A DNA stretch of 64,000 nt from Actinobaculum sp. 313 (GTDB lineage: Bacteria > Actinomycetota > Actinomycetes > Actinomycetales > Actinomycetaceae). The notes below the pieces were generated by a model. The model ran no database searches, was not told the DNA's origin, and saw only the letters and a program-made list of their open reading frames with translations. Where the stretch lies: contig NZ_CP029033.1 of NCBI RefSeq assembly GCF_003073475.1, positions 1,054,001 to 1,118,000 on the forward strand, read 5' to 3'. This document shows, piece by piece, positions 9,051 to 18,515 of this stretch. Position 1 is the first letter of the stretch. Each line of letters begins with the position of its first letter. The translations under genes and the position numbers were made by a program.

Positions 9051-10748
9051 CTAGTCGAGGCGGAGTGCCTCGGCAACGGCCGCCTTCAGCTCCGCCAGAC
9101 GGTCGCGGGCCGCAGCCTTAGCGTCATCGAGTGCCTCCGAACCAGCAACCGGAGCAATGACTTCCAGGTAGCACTTGACCTTCGGCTCTGTGCCCGAGGG
9201 GCGGATAATGACGCGATCATCGCGGTCGGTATGCCACACGATGGCATTGGTCGGCGGTAGCGACTCCGTTCCGTCCGTCAGATCCTCAACGCTGACAATC
9301 GGCGCACCCGCCAACTCGGTCGGTGGCACGCTGCGCACCTTGTCCATTGTCTTGCCGATGATGGAGAGATCATCCACGCGCACGGTGACCGGCCCCGTCA
9401 GGTACACGCCGTGCCTCGTGTACAGGCGGTCGAGGTCGCTGACCAGGTCGGAGCCCTCGTCACGGAGCTTCGCGGCCAGGTAGGCCAGCAGCACTCCTGC
9501 GGAAAGTCCATCTTTATCGCGCACCGCATTGGGATTCACACAGAAACCGATGGCTTCCTCGTAGCCGAAGGCAAGATGCGGTACACGGGCGATCCACTTG
9601 AATCCTGTCAGTGTGGACCGGTAGTCCAGTCCGTGTGCACCGGCGATCCGCTCCAGGAGCCGCGACGAAACAATGGACGATGCCAGCGTACTTCCCGTAG
9701 CGGTCTCCGGCGAAGACTCGCGGGCACCTGCCACTTCGGCCATGAAATCGCCGAGCAGGGAACCAATCTCATCACCGGAGAGCTGCCGCCAGCCGCTCGC
9801 GGTCGGAACGGCGGCTGAACAGCGATCAGCGTCGGGATCGGAGGCGATAACCAGTTCGGCATTTTCGCGTTCGGCCAGTTCCATCGCCATATCGAGCGCA
9901 CCCGGCTCCTCGGGATTCGGGAAGGAAACTGTTGGGAAGTCGGGGTCCGGCTCGCACTGCTGCGCAACCTCTATGACATTGGTGAAACCGGCGGCGGAGA
10001 ACACTCGACGCATGATCTGTGCGCCCACTCCGTGCATCGCCGTGTACACGATCCGAATGTCGCGGGAGTGTTCAGCGGGGACTAATGCGGCACAATCGGC
10101 GATGTAGCTGTCAATCAGGTCTTCGCTGATGAATTCGTACCCGTCGGCAAGTAGGATCTCATCGGCCGGGGGAGTGGCGGCGATACAGGCCGCGATATCA
10201 CTATCGGCCGGGGGAACGAGCTGGACGCCCTGCCCCCATTGATCGGCGCACCGTCCACCGAGGTAGACCTTGTACCCGTTGTCACGGGCCGGGTTGTGCG
10301 AAGCCGTTACCATGACGCCGGCATCGGCACCGAGTTTCTGTACCGCATAGGCCAGCAGCGGCGTCGGAAGGGCGCGCGGCATCAGGCGGGCGCGGATGCC
10401 TGCCGCCGTCGCAATGGCAGCGGTCTCCTTCGCGAAGATCTGCGAGTTATAGCGTGCATCATATCCGACGACGAGGAGGGCGTCTTCGCCCGCGTGCTCA
10501 CGCAGATAGGCCATCAGGCCCGCTGCGGCGCGGCGGACGACCGCGCGGTTCATGCGATGCTCACCGCCGCCCATCTCGCCGCGTAGTCCCGCAGTGCCGA
10601 AAGCAAGCGGGCCGGAGAAACGATCAGCGAGGTCAGCCTGTGCGGCGTCGTCGCCTCCCTCCGCCTTCGAAAGGAGCTCGGTGAGCTCCCTGCGTGTAAC
10701 TTCGTCCGGGTCGTGGGCGATCCAGTCGCGAACGTTTTCGTATGTCAC
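9051..10748 (-). CDS. Phosphosugar mutase (phosphoglucomutase/phosphopentomutase, PGM2-like)
   Basis: Alpha-D-phosphohexomutase-superfamily enzyme (565 aa) that moves a phosphate between C1 and C6 of hexoses or C1 and C5 of pentoses. Visible motifs in order are [11 protein letters not shown], the phosphoserine loop [15 protein letters not shown], metal-binding ASDPDADRC, sugar-binding FGYEEAIGF and C-terminal phosphate-binding [10 protein letters not shown]. The DNGYKVY variant and the 565-aa length resemble the PGM2 clade, whose members often act on ribose and deoxyribose phosphates. GTG 10748 follows AAGGAG and overlaps the stop of the purine nucleoside phosphorylase gene by 4 nt. That coupling suggests it converts the phosphorylase product (deoxy)ribose-1-phosphate to the 5-phosphate for DeoC. 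Substrate is inferred. The open frame extends upstream to 11135 only as an accidental overlap with the phosphorylase gene. Confidence 0.9.
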   Translation of the reverse strand: MTYENVRDWIAHDPDEVTRRELTELLSKAEGGDDAAQADLADRFSGPLAFGTAGLRGEMGGGEHRMNRAVVRRAAAGLMAYLREHAGEDALLVVGYDARYNSQIFAKETAAIATAAGIRARLMPRALPTPLLAYAVQKLGADAGVMVTASHNPARDNGYKVYLGGRCADQWGQGVQLVPPADSDIAACIAATPPADEILLADGYEFISEDLIDSYIADCAALVPAEHSRDIRIVYTAMHGVGAQIMRRVFSAAGFTNVIEVAQQCEPDPDFPTVSFPNPEEPGALDMAMELAERENAELVIASDPDADRCSAAVPTASGWRQLSGDEIGSLLGDFMAEVAGARESSPETATGSTLASSIVSSRLLERIAGAHGLDYRSTLTGFKWIARVPHLAFGYEEAIGFCVNPNAVRDKDGLSAGVLLAYLAAKLRDEGSDLVSDLDRLYTRHGVYLTGPVTVRVDDLSIIGKTMDKVRSVPPTELAGAPIVSVEDLTDGTESLPPTNAIVWHTDRDDRVIIRPSGTEPKVKCYLEVIAPVAGSEALDDAKAAARDRLAELKAAVAEALRLD

Positions 10749-11577
10749 AGAATCTCCTTGTCGATGCGTGAAACAATCTGCGCCAGCAGCTGGGAAATGC
10801 GTGGTCCTGCTTCCCGGCCGGCCGCAAGCACCTCGGAGTGGTCCAGGGTGCCCGGCGCAAAACCCGCGGCATGATTTGTAACCAATGAAATGCCGAGTAC
10901 CTCGAGCCCTACGCCGCGCGCAGCGATGGTTTCGAGTGCCGTGGACATTCCAATAAGATCGGCGCCCAGTGTGCGCGCCATACGTACTTCCGCAGGCGTC
11001 TCGTAGTGGGGGCCGGGGAACTGGGCGTACACACCCTCCGGCAGCGCGGGATCCACCTCGTGTGCGAGGTTGCGTAGCCGTTGTGCGTAGGCATCGGTGA
11101 GATCGACGAAGTTGGCGCCCTCGAGTGGAGAGCACGCGGTCAGGTTCAGGTGATCCTTAATGAGGACGGCAGTCCCCGGCCCCATTCGGGGACGGTCGAT
11201 CCGCAACCGTTGGTGAGAAGAGCCACCTTAGCCCCGGCTGCTGCGGCTGTGCGTACACCGTGGGCGACGGCGGCTGCACCCTTGCCCTCATAAAAGTGGG
11301 TGCGGGCGCCGAGAATCAGGGCGTGGTGCCCGGAGGGAAGCTCAATCGAACTGATCGTACCGGCGTGCCCGGCAACGCCGGAGAATGAGAACCCGGGAAC
11401 CTCCGTGGCGGGGACCTCGGCGATGGTTGTTCCTATTAGTCCCGCTGCTTCGCCCCATCCGGATCCGAGTGTTAGCGCGATCTCGTGGGTGGAGATTCCG
11501 GTCCGTTCGGCGATGAACGCGGCTGCGTGGGCGGCGTCCGTGCTCGCGGTGTGTGAATCCGCTTCATTTTGAGTCAT
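10745..11577 (-). CDS. Purine nucleoside phosphorylase (one -1 frameshift)
   Basis: Reversible phosphorolysis of purine (deoxy)nucleosides to base and (deoxy)ribose-1-phosphate. The N-terminal part (ATG 11577) shows [36 protein letters not shown] and TNGCGS. The C-terminal part shows [42 protein letters not shown] and [10 protein letters not shown]. These are the motifs of the trimeric (about 270-280 aa) family. The reading frame breaks within EWG-GPGT; one missing G in the run lying at plus-strand 11180-11183 (CCCC) explains it. Repaired length is about 277 aa. It is coupled to the downstream mutase by a 4-nt overlap. I think the break is a sequencing artefact. Confidence 0.88.
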
Positions 11578-11958
11578 GAATCAACATTACTTCCTAAAAC
11601 CTCTCGTGTCTCGGGAATCGCTCCGCCTGTCCGCGACTAGGCGAGAAGGCGTCTCCGCCGCGCGCCGAAGGTGGTGAGCGCGAGCGGCCGGGCACGGGAG
11701 TTGGTCGCCTACGAGAGGCGTAGCTTTACTCGAAGCTGCGCGCCAAACGGACAGTGAAGTCCATGCTCATGCCGAACCGTCTTGGTGCGACTGAGTTCCT
11801 ATGGCACCGAGAATCTGGCGCGTGCGGGAAGAAGTGGAGGGGGATTTCGGCGCGGCTGTGTGTATTGGGGAGAGTCTGGCGCGTGCCGGAAGATACGCGG
11901 TGTGGATGGCCGCGTGGTGCGGTGGAGTTCCGGGCGCAAGTAGGGGAGACTTGGCATC
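11578..11958. other. Divergent intergenic region between PNP and the LOG-family gene
   Basis: No convincing gene; the plus-strand frames here have no recognisable family content. It must hold divergent promoters. An imperfect direct repeat of about 24 bp sits at 11809-11832 and 11870-11893 (shared core TCTGGCGCGTGC), 61 nt apart, of unknown function. Confidence 0.5.
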
Positions 11959-12744
11959 ATGGCAAGAAACGGCAGGTCATATCGCAGGGGACCGGTACTA
12001 TTGCGGGGGCCCCTGATTCCATCGACGACGACGGATGCGCGGTTGCTGGCGCCGGAGCAGGACTCCGAATGGGTACATCAGGACCCGTGGCGGGTGATGC
12101 GCATCCAGGCAGAGTTCGTGGAGGGTTTCAGCGCGTTGGCGGGTTTGGGCCCGGCGATTTCGGTCTTCGGATCAGCGCGGACGGCCAGAGAAGATCCGAG
12201 CTACCGGAAGGCGGAGCGCATAGCGCGTTTGCTCGTTGACGAGGACTTCAGCGTAATCACCGGCGGAGGCCCCGGCATTATGGAGGCCGCCAACAAAGGC
12301 GCCCGTGAGGCCGGTGGCACGTCTGTTGGCCTGGGGATTGAACTGCCGTTTGAACAGGGGATCAACGACTATGTCAACCTGGCTATCTCCTTCCGCTACT
12401 TCTTTGTGCGAAAGATGATGTTCCTGAAGTACTCCTTGGGATTCATCGCATTGCCGGGAGGATTCGGAACCCTGGACGAGCTTTTCGAAGCGCTGACGCT
12501 GGTACAGACCCAAAAGGTCTCATCCTTCCCAATTATCCTTGTGGGACGCGACTACTGGCACGGTCTGGTTGAGTGGATTGAGGGCACCATGGTGTCTGCG
12601 GGCACGATCTCCGCGACAGATGTCGACCTGTTCACGCTGGTTGATAGCGAGGAGGAAGCCGTGGATGCAATTCGCCATGGTATCCATCGCCTGGCAGATG
12701 AACGCCGTGCGCAGGCGGATGCGGCTACCCGCGGTGATATCTGA
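11959..12744 (+). CDS. LOG-family Rossmann-fold protein (TIGR00730; possible cytokinin-type nucleoside 5'-monophosphate phosphoribohydrolase)
   Basis: The 261-aa protein has the lysine-decarboxylase-like (LOG) fold: ISVFGSARTA at the start of the domain, VITGGGPGIMEAANKGA, and the diagnostic PGGFGTLDE. The central KMMFLKYS and LVGRDYW are typical of the actinobacterial group. LOG enzymes remove ribose-5-phosphate from adenine-type nucleotides; whether this copy does so is inferred. ATG 11959 has TAGGGGAG upstream at a good distance. The first 40 residues are basic and poorly conserved. It stands alone between a divergent operon and the DUF3117 gene. Confidence 0.88.
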   Translation: MARNGRSYRRGPVLLRGPLIPSTTTDARLLAPEQDSEWVHQDPWRVMRIQAEFVEGFSALAGLGPAISVFGSARTAREDPSYRKAERIARLLVDEDFSVITGGGPGIMEAANKGAREAGGTSVGLGIELPFEQGINDYVNLAISFRYFFVRKMMFLKYSLGFIALPGGFGTLDELFEALTLVQTQKVSSFPIILVGRDYWHGLVEWIEGTMVSAGTISATDVDLFTLVDSEEEAVDAIRHGIHRLADERRAQADAATRGDI

Positions 12745-12753
12745 CCTCGGCCG

Positions 12754-12782
12754 GGGACATCTGCCCTTACTACGGGTAGAAT
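12754..12782 (+). promoter_or_regulatory. Promoter of the DUF3117 gene
   Basis: TAGAAT (12777-12782) matches the -10 consensus at 5 of 6 positions. GGGACA (12754-12759) is a weak -35 with exactly 17 nt between them. The start codon lies 42 nt further downstream. Confidence 0.5.
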
Positions 12783-12824
12783 GAAGGCGTTGACGGTTCC
12801 TGCCGTTGACGGGAAGGAAGCACC

Positions 12825-12992
12825 ATGGCAGCCATGAAGCCACGTACTGGCGACGGTCCGCTGGAAGTTGAACGCGAGGGACGGGGAATCGTTGTCCGCG
12901 TGCCCGTTGACGGGGGTGGTCGGCTCGTCCTCGAGCTGAATGACGAGGAGGCGGCCAGCCTCAAAGAGGCTCTGGCAGACATCGAACGCTAA
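12825..12992 (+). CDS. DUF3117 small protein
   Basis: A 55-residue cytoplasmic protein beginning MAAMKPRTGDGPLEVEREGR and ending EALADIER. Almost every actinobacterium carries this small conserved protein and its function is unknown. The ribosome site GGGAAGGAAG lies just upstream of ATG 12825. The gene is monocistronic: it has its own promoter and a terminator 17 nt downstream. The conserved start and length make the call secure although it is short. Confidence 0.93.
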   Translation: MAAMKPRTGDGPLEVEREGRGIVVRVPVDGGGRLVLELNDEEAASLKEALADIER

Positions 12993-13008
12993 GACGCAGC
13001 AAGGATGT

Positions 13009-13039
13009 GGTGGGAAGCGCTCCTGGAGTGTTTCCCACC
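13009..13039 (+). terminator. Terminator after DUF3117
   Basis: GGTGGGAA (13009-13016) pairs with TTCCCACC (13032-13039), followed directly by the T-rich ATTTTCCTATT. This is one of the few classical intrinsic terminators in the window. Confidence 0.75.
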
Positions 13040-13045
13040 ATTTTC

Positions 13046-13090
13046 CTATTGGTTGAAGCCTTCCCGGTCTATTGGTTGGAGGCTTCCCGG
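13046..13090. repeat. 22-bp tandem duplication
   Basis: Two copies of a 22-mer starting CTATTGGTTG and ending CTTCCCGG (13046-13067 and 13069-13090) differ at about two positions. They sit between the DUF3117 terminator and the convergent O-methyltransferase gene. Confidence 0.8.
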
Positions 13091-13109
13091 AAGTATCTGG
13101 CGAATATCC

Positions 13110-13742
13110 CTACTGGCGCACCGTTGTCAGCAGCAGACCCTCTCCAATCGGCACCAGGGCAGTGCGCAGCTCCGTTGAAGCCAGTAAGTCGCGACCGAGA
13201 TTACGTACGGCGACGACGTCCTCTTCCCGCCGGGCAGGATCCGCGACTCGGCCTCCCATCAGTGCTCGTGCCACCACCAACAGGCCACCCGGGCGCAGTA
13301 TCCGCAGTGCTTCGACCGCGTCGCCCGGAACCTCCAGCGGATCGCCATCAAGAAGTACAAGGTCATAAGAGGCCGAGGCGAGGCGAGGCAAGATATCCGC
13401 GCTCCGCCCATTGATTAGGCGTGTGCGGCCCGCCCGCACGCCAGCGCGCGAAAACGCTTCCCGCGCGGCATGCTGAGCTTCTGATTCAATGTCGATTGTG
13501 GTCAGAGAGAGGTCAGGGGAGGCAGCGAGCAGGTACAGGCCTGATACGCCTGTACCCGTGCCCACCTCGACGGCGTTGTGGACGTGCGCTGTAGCCGCGA
13601 GAACCTCAAGGAAAGCGCCCGTGGCCGGGCTGAGAGCGCTGAAACCGAATTCAGAGGCGAGGTACCGGGCGGCGGCGGTGATGTCATCCTCAATGCGTAC
13701 ACTTTCCGCATACGCCCAAGATTGCGTCTGATCTGCCGACAT
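13110..13742 (-). CDS. O-methyltransferase (class I SAM-dependent)
   Basis: SAM-dependent methyltransferase of 210 aa in the small O-methyltransferase family (COG4122 type). Motif I is VEVGTGTGVSGLYLL, the acidic ribose contact is TTIDIESEAQ, and the substrate/metal loop is LVLLDGDPLE (usually DxxK; here without the Lys), followed by LRPGGLLVVARAL. ATG 13742 follows GGGAGA at a good distance; the frame extends further up without support. Mycobacterial relatives (Rv1220c-like) lie in similar contexts near the sigE/mrp region. The methyl acceptor is unknown. Confidence 0.88.
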   Translation of the reverse strand: MSADQTQSWAYAESVRIEDDITAAARYLASEFGFSALSPATGAFLEVLAATAHVHNAVEVGTGTGVSGLYLLAASPDLSLTTIDIESEAQHAAREAFSRAGVRAGRTRLINGRSADILPRLASASYDLVLLDGDPLEVPGDAVEALRILRPGGLLVVARALMGGRVADPARREEDVVAVRNLGRDLLASTELRTALVPIGEGLLLTTVRQ

Positions 13743-13920
13743 GGCTCTCCCTTCGCCTGTATGCCCTATGCTACTGCAGCGGCGGTGCGAAGCCGCTGCC
13801 ATCGCACGTGTTTCAGCCAGTGATCGCATCCGGTGTGGCTCCCGGATTCCCGCCTCACCCCGGGATCGCCGCCTCACCCCTAGAGCGCCATGGCGCGATG
13901 TTTCTGTGCGACGGCCTCAC

Positions 13921-15036
13921 TCACACCGGCGCGACGCCCAGGTTACGGCCGGCAAGACCACGAGACCTGTGCCCCAGTTCATCGGCAATGGAACGTAATG
14001 TCTGCTGAGCCGTGGAATCGCCGTCGCTGAGCGCCCATGGAGTGCCGCTGTCACCGGCCACTCGCATCTCAACTTCGATTGGGATCTGGCCCAGGAGTGG
14101 CACCGGATATCCGAGTTCAGCGCTCAGTTGCGCGGCCACGGTGGAGCCACCACCGGAACCGAATAGTTCATTCTTCGACCCATCGGGCATGACGAGGTAA
14201 GACATGTTTTCGATCACGCCGGCAACGTGTTGCTCGGTCTGCTTAGCGATCTGCCCAGCTCTTTCAGCGACCTCGGCGGCGGCGGCCTGCGGCGTCGTAA
14301 TGATAAGGAGTTCCGACCCCGGGATCAGCTGTGCAATCGAGATGGCGACGTCGCCGGTTCCGGGCGGAAGATCCAGCAACAGGACGTCCAAATCACCCCA
14401 GTAAACATCGGCGAAGAACTGCTCCAGAGCGCGGTGCAGCATGGGACCACGCCAGATGACCGGTGAATTGTCCGGAACAAACATGCCGATCGAGATCGTC
14501 TTCACGTCGTGGGCGACGGGTGGAATGATCGTATTGTTGAGGGCCGCCGGGGGAGTATCGACGCCCAGCATGCGGGGGATAGAGAATCCGTAGATATCCG
14601 CGTCAACGAGGCCCACCTTAAGACCCTGTGCTGCCATCGTGGCGGCCAGGTTCGCGGCAATCGTTGACTTGCCTACACCGCCCTTGCCCGAAGCAATCGC
14701 GTACACGCGCGTCAGTGACCCCGGCTGTGCGAAGGGAATCGTGCGAGCCGACCCGCGCAGTTTCTCCTGCAGTGCTGAGCGCTGCTCGTCGTTCATGGCG
14801 CCGATATTGACCTTGACCGTACCGACATCCTCCAGAGCACGGACAGCGTTCTCGGTGTCTTGTTGCAGCGTATCGCGCAGCGGGCAGCCCGGGGTTGTCA
14901 GGAGCAGCGAGACGGTAACATTGCCAGCCTCGTCCACTCTAATGTCCTCAACCATGTTGAGGTCGGTGATGGGCCGACGGATTTCCGGGTCCATAACATC
15001 CTCAAGGGCGCGGCTGACGTCGTCAATGGTAACCAT
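13921..15036 (-). CDS. mrp: Mrp/NBP35-family Fe-S cluster carrier ATPase
   Basis: P-loop ATPase (371 aa) thought to bind and transfer Fe-S clusters. Residues 1-80 form a MIP18/DUF59 domain with LTTPGCPLRD (Cys 51). The deviant Walker A GKGGVGKS is at residues 117-124, then VDADIYGFSIP and LLLDLPPGTGD. After VIENMSYLVMPDG the CxxC that holds the bridging cluster in ApbC/Mrp is absent; as far as I recall many actinobacterial homologues share this. ATG 15036 has no ribosome site, but TACGAT sits 6 nt upstream on the minus strand, so the mRNA is probably leaderless. It is the last of a group of minus-strand genes. Confidence 0.92.
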   Translation of the reverse strand: MVTIDDVSRALEDVMDPEIRRPITDLNMVEDIRVDEAGNVTVSLLLTTPGCPLRDTLQQDTENAVRALEDVGTVKVNIGAMNDEQRSALQEKLRGSARTIPFAQPGSLTRVYAIASGKGGVGKSTIAANLAATMAAQGLKVGLVDADIYGFSIPRMLGVDTPPAALNNTIIPPVAHDVKTISIGMFVPDNSPVIWRGPMLHRALEQFFADVYWGDLDVLLLDLPPGTGDVAISIAQLIPGSELLIITTPQAAAAEVAERAGQIAKQTEQHVAGVIENMSYLVMPDGSKNELFGSGGGSTVAAQLSAELGYPVPLLGQIPIEVEMRVAGDSGTPWALSDGDSTAQQTLRSIADELGHRSRGLAGRNLGVAPV

Positions 15037-15042
15037 AGGGTT

Positions 15043-15048
15043 ATCGTA
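15043..15048 (-). promoter_or_regulatory. -10 element of leaderless mrp
   Basis: On the minus strand TACGAT (TANNNT pattern) ends 6 nt before ATG 15036, placing the transcript start at or next to the start codon. Confidence 0.55.
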
Positions 15049-15161
15049 CCTGCGTACCGCGCACAAAGCTCCTGCATATCGGCGTGCATATTGACACGCA
15101 CGGCACGATCAGATCGACACACCCTGAACCGTCTGCGGTGTGGGCTCCCGCCACCGATCCG

Positions 15162-15746
15162 TCAGTCGGAGGTCGGTACGCTGGGAGACTCCGAATGCTG
15201 ATCGCGCAAATCGGCCAATTCCTGCTGAAGCTCGAGGATGCGCTGATCGCGTTCGTCCATACGTTCCTGCCGGTCGCGATCGTATTCCTCCAGCACGTCA
15301 CGCAACTCTGAGCGCACGAAGTCACGTGTGGCGACGTCTCCCAAGGCCAAGCGCAAAGACGCAATTTCACGGGTCAGGTATTCGGTATCGGCCAGATTGC
15401 GTTCAGCGCGCTGGCGATCCTGCTCCGCGATGACGCGGTCGCGGTCATCTTGGCGATTCTGCGCGAGTAGAATCAGCGGCGCCGAGTAGGAGGCCTGTGT
15501 AGAGAAGGCGAGGTTGAGCAGGATGAAGGGGTACGGATCCCAGGCGTAATTCTGAGCTAGTTTGTACAGCACAATATTCGCCGTAATCCAGGCGACGACG
15601 AAGATCGTCATATAGAGGATAAAACGCGGACTGCCCATGAACCGGGCGGTTGCCTCCGCGAAGCGCCCAAAACCGTCCGAATCGTGGCGCCGCCGGAAAG
15701 GAAGACGGCGACGGCTCTTATCCAGGGGCTTGTCGAAGTCAGCCAT
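15162..15746 (-). CDS. DUF1003 membrane protein
   Basis: A 194-aa membrane protein of the DUF1003 family. A basic N-terminus is followed by GSPRFILYMTIFVVAWI, the first membrane segment, and the conserved WDPYPFILLNLAFSTQASYS leading to the second (PLILLAQNRQ). A long charged coiled coil rich in Asp, Arg, Glu and Gln fills residues 95-185. ATG 15746 overlaps the 3' end of the MgtE-like gene by 8 nt, so the two are coupled. DUF1003 next to an MgtE_N/CBS protein is a recurring actinobacterial pair. A role in metal or membrane homeostasis is only an inference. Confidence 0.9.
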   Translation of the reverse strand: MADFDKPLDKSRRRLPFRRRHDSDGFGRFAEATARFMGSPRFILYMTIFVVAWITANIVLYKLAQNYAWDPYPFILLNLAFSTQASYSAPLILLAQNRQDDRDRVIAEQDRQRAERNLADTEYLTREIASLRLALGDVATRDFVRSELRDVLEEYDRDRQERMDERDQRILELQQELADLRDQHSESPSVPTSD

Positions 15747-17001
15747 GCTGTGCCTCCATCGCTTCGTCCGTTGTCTCGTCGTCGGCGTCGCGCCAATCAT
15801 CGGGTAAGAGGTGATCGAGGACGTCGTCCACCGAGACCGCCCCTAGCAGGAGCCCCTCATCAACCACCGGCAGTGCAGTCAGGTTGTAGGTCGCCAGCAG
15901 CCTGGTGATTGTTCCCAGGCCCTCTGTGGGCGCAATACCTTCTATATCGGTGTCGAGTATGTTGCCGATCAAGGTCGAGGGTGGCTCGCGTAAGGCGCGC
16001 TGGATATGAACAACTCCGAGGAAACGCCCGGTCGGAGTCTCCAGGGGTGGGCGGCAGACGAACAGGATCGCCGCGAGGGCGGGAGGGATGTCGACGCGTC
16101 GTGCCGACGCCAATGCCTGTGCGATCGTCGCCTCCGGGGGTAGCACAATTGGCTCCGTCGTCATCATGCCACCTGCCGTTCGTTCCTCGTAAACGAGCAA
16201 ACGGCGGATATCGTCCGCCTCGCCCGGTTCCATGCGGTCGAGTAGCTGGGCAGCTTGGTCGGTGGGAAGCTCGGCAACCAGATCGGCGGCGTCGTCTGGC
16301 TGCATAACGTCCAGCACGTCGGCTGCACGCTCCACATCCAAGGAGGAGAGGATTGTAACTCGGTCTTCGTCGCCGAGTTCCTCCAGCACGTCCGCCAGGC
16401 GCTCGTCAGTCAACTGGTTGGCCACCGCCTGTCGACGATCCTCTGGGAGGTCTCGCAGCATGTCGGCGACGTCGGCGGCCTTCAGTCCTGAAATCTGCGC
16501 CAGGATGGCGTCGGCCCCCTGATCGGCAGCGGGATTCGTCAGGCCGCTAACATCGCGTACGGGAACGATCAGAGAACGGTGCCCACCCACGGCGTGTTTG
16601 GATGTGCGCACATAGAGGGTCGTCAGCCGCCACTCGCGGCCGCGAACCTTCTCGATTGCGGCATCGACGACGGCGGCTTCCTCACCGGTCTCACGCAGTC
16701 GCACGTTCCGATCCAGCAGTTGCGCCATCACGAGAGTTTCAACCGGACGTTGCGCGAAACGCCGCATGTTGACCAGGCCGGTGGTGATGACCTGGCCGTT
16801 ATCGATGGAGGTGACACGGGTCAAGGGTAGGAAAACGCGGCGTTTTCCCGCCACTTCCACAACGAGCCCGACGGCCAGCGGTTCGCCTTTGAGACGGAAC
16901 AGGACGACGACGTCATAGACAGTGCCGACCTTGTCTCCTATTGGGTCGAATACCGGAGTACCGGCTAGACGGGCGACAAAGACGCGGTTCGACGAGCTCA
17001 T
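15739..17001 (-). CDS. MgtE intracellular-domain and CBS protein without membrane part
   Basis: Cytoplasmic 420-aa protein. Residues 1-150 look like one or two PRC-barrel-type beta domains (GDKVGTVYDVVV). Residues of about 150-275 form the MgtE N domain of superhelical repeats (VANQLTDERLADVLEELGDE, MQPDDAADLVAELP). Residues 275-405 form paired CBS domains (TTEPIVLPPEATIAQAL; LTALPVVDEGLLLGAVSVDD). The transmembrane domain of a true MgtE channel is missing and the protein ends naturally. It may be a Mg2+ or nucleotide sensor acting with the DUF1003 protein encoded next. GTAGGTG precedes ATG 17001. Confidence 0.88.
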   Translation of the reverse strand: MSSSNRVFVARLAGTPVFDPIGDKVGTVYDVVVLFRLKGEPLAVGLVVEVAGKRRVFLPLTRVTSIDNGQVITTGLVNMRRFAQRPVETLVMAQLLDRNVRLRETGEEAAVVDAAIEKVRGREWRLTTLYVRTSKHAVGGHRSLIVPVRDVSGLTNPAADQGADAILAQISGLKAADVADMLRDLPEDRRQAVANQLTDERLADVLEELGDEDRVTILSSLDVERAADVLDVMQPDDAADLVAELPTDQAAQLLDRMEPGEADDIRRLLVYEERTAGGMMTTEPIVLPPEATIAQALASARRVDIPPALAAILFVCRPPLETPTGRFLGVVHIQRALREPPSTLIGNILDTDIEGIAPTEGLGTITRLLATYNLTALPVVDEGLLLGAVSVDDVLDHLLPDDWRDADDETTDEAMEAQHG

Positions 17002-17013
17002 ATCATCACCTAC

Positions 17014-18515
17014 TTACTCTTCCAAGATGCGGGCCATCCAGGCTTCCACGTCGGCGATTTCACGTGGTATTGCCTCTGATATCCTTTCAACCCCGTGTGG
17101 GGTGACGAGAATATCATCCTCAATGCGCACGCCTATGCCCCGGAAACGCTCGGGACCTTTAGATCGTCCTCGCGGAAGTATAGACCAGGTTCAATAGTAA
17201 AGATCATGCCCGGTTCAAGGACGGCATCCACGTACATTTCGCGCCGAGCTTGTGCACAATCGTGGACGTCAATGCCGAGGTGGTGGGATGTTCCGTGCGG
17301 CATCCAGCGTCGGTGGAACTGCCCGTCGGGTGCCAGGGATTCGGCAGCCGTTCCCGGTAGCATTCCCCATGCTTCCAGGCGCGCGGCAATGACCTCCATG
17401 GCGGCATTATGTACATCGCGGAAACGGCACCCCGGCTTGGCCGCCTCCTCCAGGGCGCGATTGGCGGCGTCGAGAACTGCCTGATAGACCTCCGCCTGCG
17501 CATCGGTAAAAGTACCGGAGATCGGCAGAGTGCGCGTGATATCGGCGGTGTAGAGAGAATCGATTTCCACGCCGGCGTCGACCAAAATGAGCTGGCCGGG
17601 AATCACCGGTCCGTCGTTGTCGATGAAGTGAAGCGTATTGGCGTGGTTGCCCGCTGCGGCAATGGTGTCATAGCCCAGGCCGTTGCCTTCTTCACGGGCC
17701 TTGGCGCCGAAGGCCCCTTCGACAACTCTCTCGCCGCGCCAATGCGTTATTGCACGGGGTAAAGAGGCAATGATGGAGTCGAAGCCCTCGTGGGTGGCCT
17801 GAACAGCGTGGCGCATCTGCTCGATTTCCCAGTCGTCCTTGACCAGACGTATCTCCGAACACGCCTCCGCCAGTTCGGCATCGTCCTGGCTGCTCGCGTG
17901 CGCGATATCGGCCTTTTCGCGTAACTCAGCCACTTGCGCCTCAATGGCGGCATCTGACTGTGGGATTACGCGCAGTCCCACTTGGCCCGGTCCCAGATCC
18001 TTAGCGAGAGCATCGGGAAGATTATCGATCGAGTCGCAATGCAGGCCGGTCAGCGCTTCCATGTCGGCCAGGGAGGGGCGAGCTCCCACCCAAAACTCAC
18101 CGTAACGGGAATTGGCGTAGAACTCCTCCGAGGAGCGAGATGCCCGCGGGTGGAAGTACAACGTGGCCTCGTGGCCGGTGGGGGTTGGATTGAGCACCAG
18201 CACGGCGTCGGGTTCCAGTTCACCGCCCAGGCCGGTCAAATGTGCGAAGGCCGAATGTGCCCGGAAGCGGTAGACATTGTCGTTATTGCGCACATGATAG
18301 GTTCCCGCCGGAATGACGAGGCGTTCGCCGGGAAAACGGTCTGATAGCTTCTCCCGGCGGGCAGGAGTAACATCGGCAACCCTGCTGCGGGAGGGCGAAG
18401 AGGGCCGCGGTCCCCAGTCGGTTCCCATGAATGCTCGGAACTGCTCATTATGTGGTTGTCGAGAGCGGTTATCACCGCGTTCACTCAGCGACTGCTTCTT
18501 CTCATCATTGGCCAT
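17014..18515 (-). CDS. Aminopeptidase P family metallopeptidase (one -1 frameshift near the end)
   Basis: Xaa-Pro aminopeptidase of the M24B family, releasing N-terminal residues before proline. The N-terminal creatinase-like domain is followed by the pita-bread domain with metal ligands in DAGVEIDSLYTADITRTLP, HGTSHHLGIDVHD and FTIEPGLYF. ATG 18515 (MANDEKKQ) is the preferred start. The frame derails after DDLKVP and hits a stop at 17133. Adding one base near plus-strand 17151-17154 restores RFRGIGVRIEDDILVTPHG and the normal C-terminus down to TAA at 17014-17016. Repaired length is about 500 aa, as expected. Most likely a homopolymer error. Confidence 0.87.

Noticed and set aside
9051-11135. 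One 694-residue minus-strand open frame covering the mutase and part of the PNP region
   Set aside because: The first 129 residues are an accidental out-of-frame reading of PNP with no conserved content; the mutase has a clear ribosome site and start at 10748.
11754-12239. Plus-strand open frame before and across the LOG gene start
   Set aside because: Overlaps the well supported LOG gene in another frame and has no recognisable content.
13741-13998. Plus-strand frames between the O-methyltransferase and mrp genes
   Set aside because: They overlap both minus-strand genes and have Arg/Pro-rich shadow composition.
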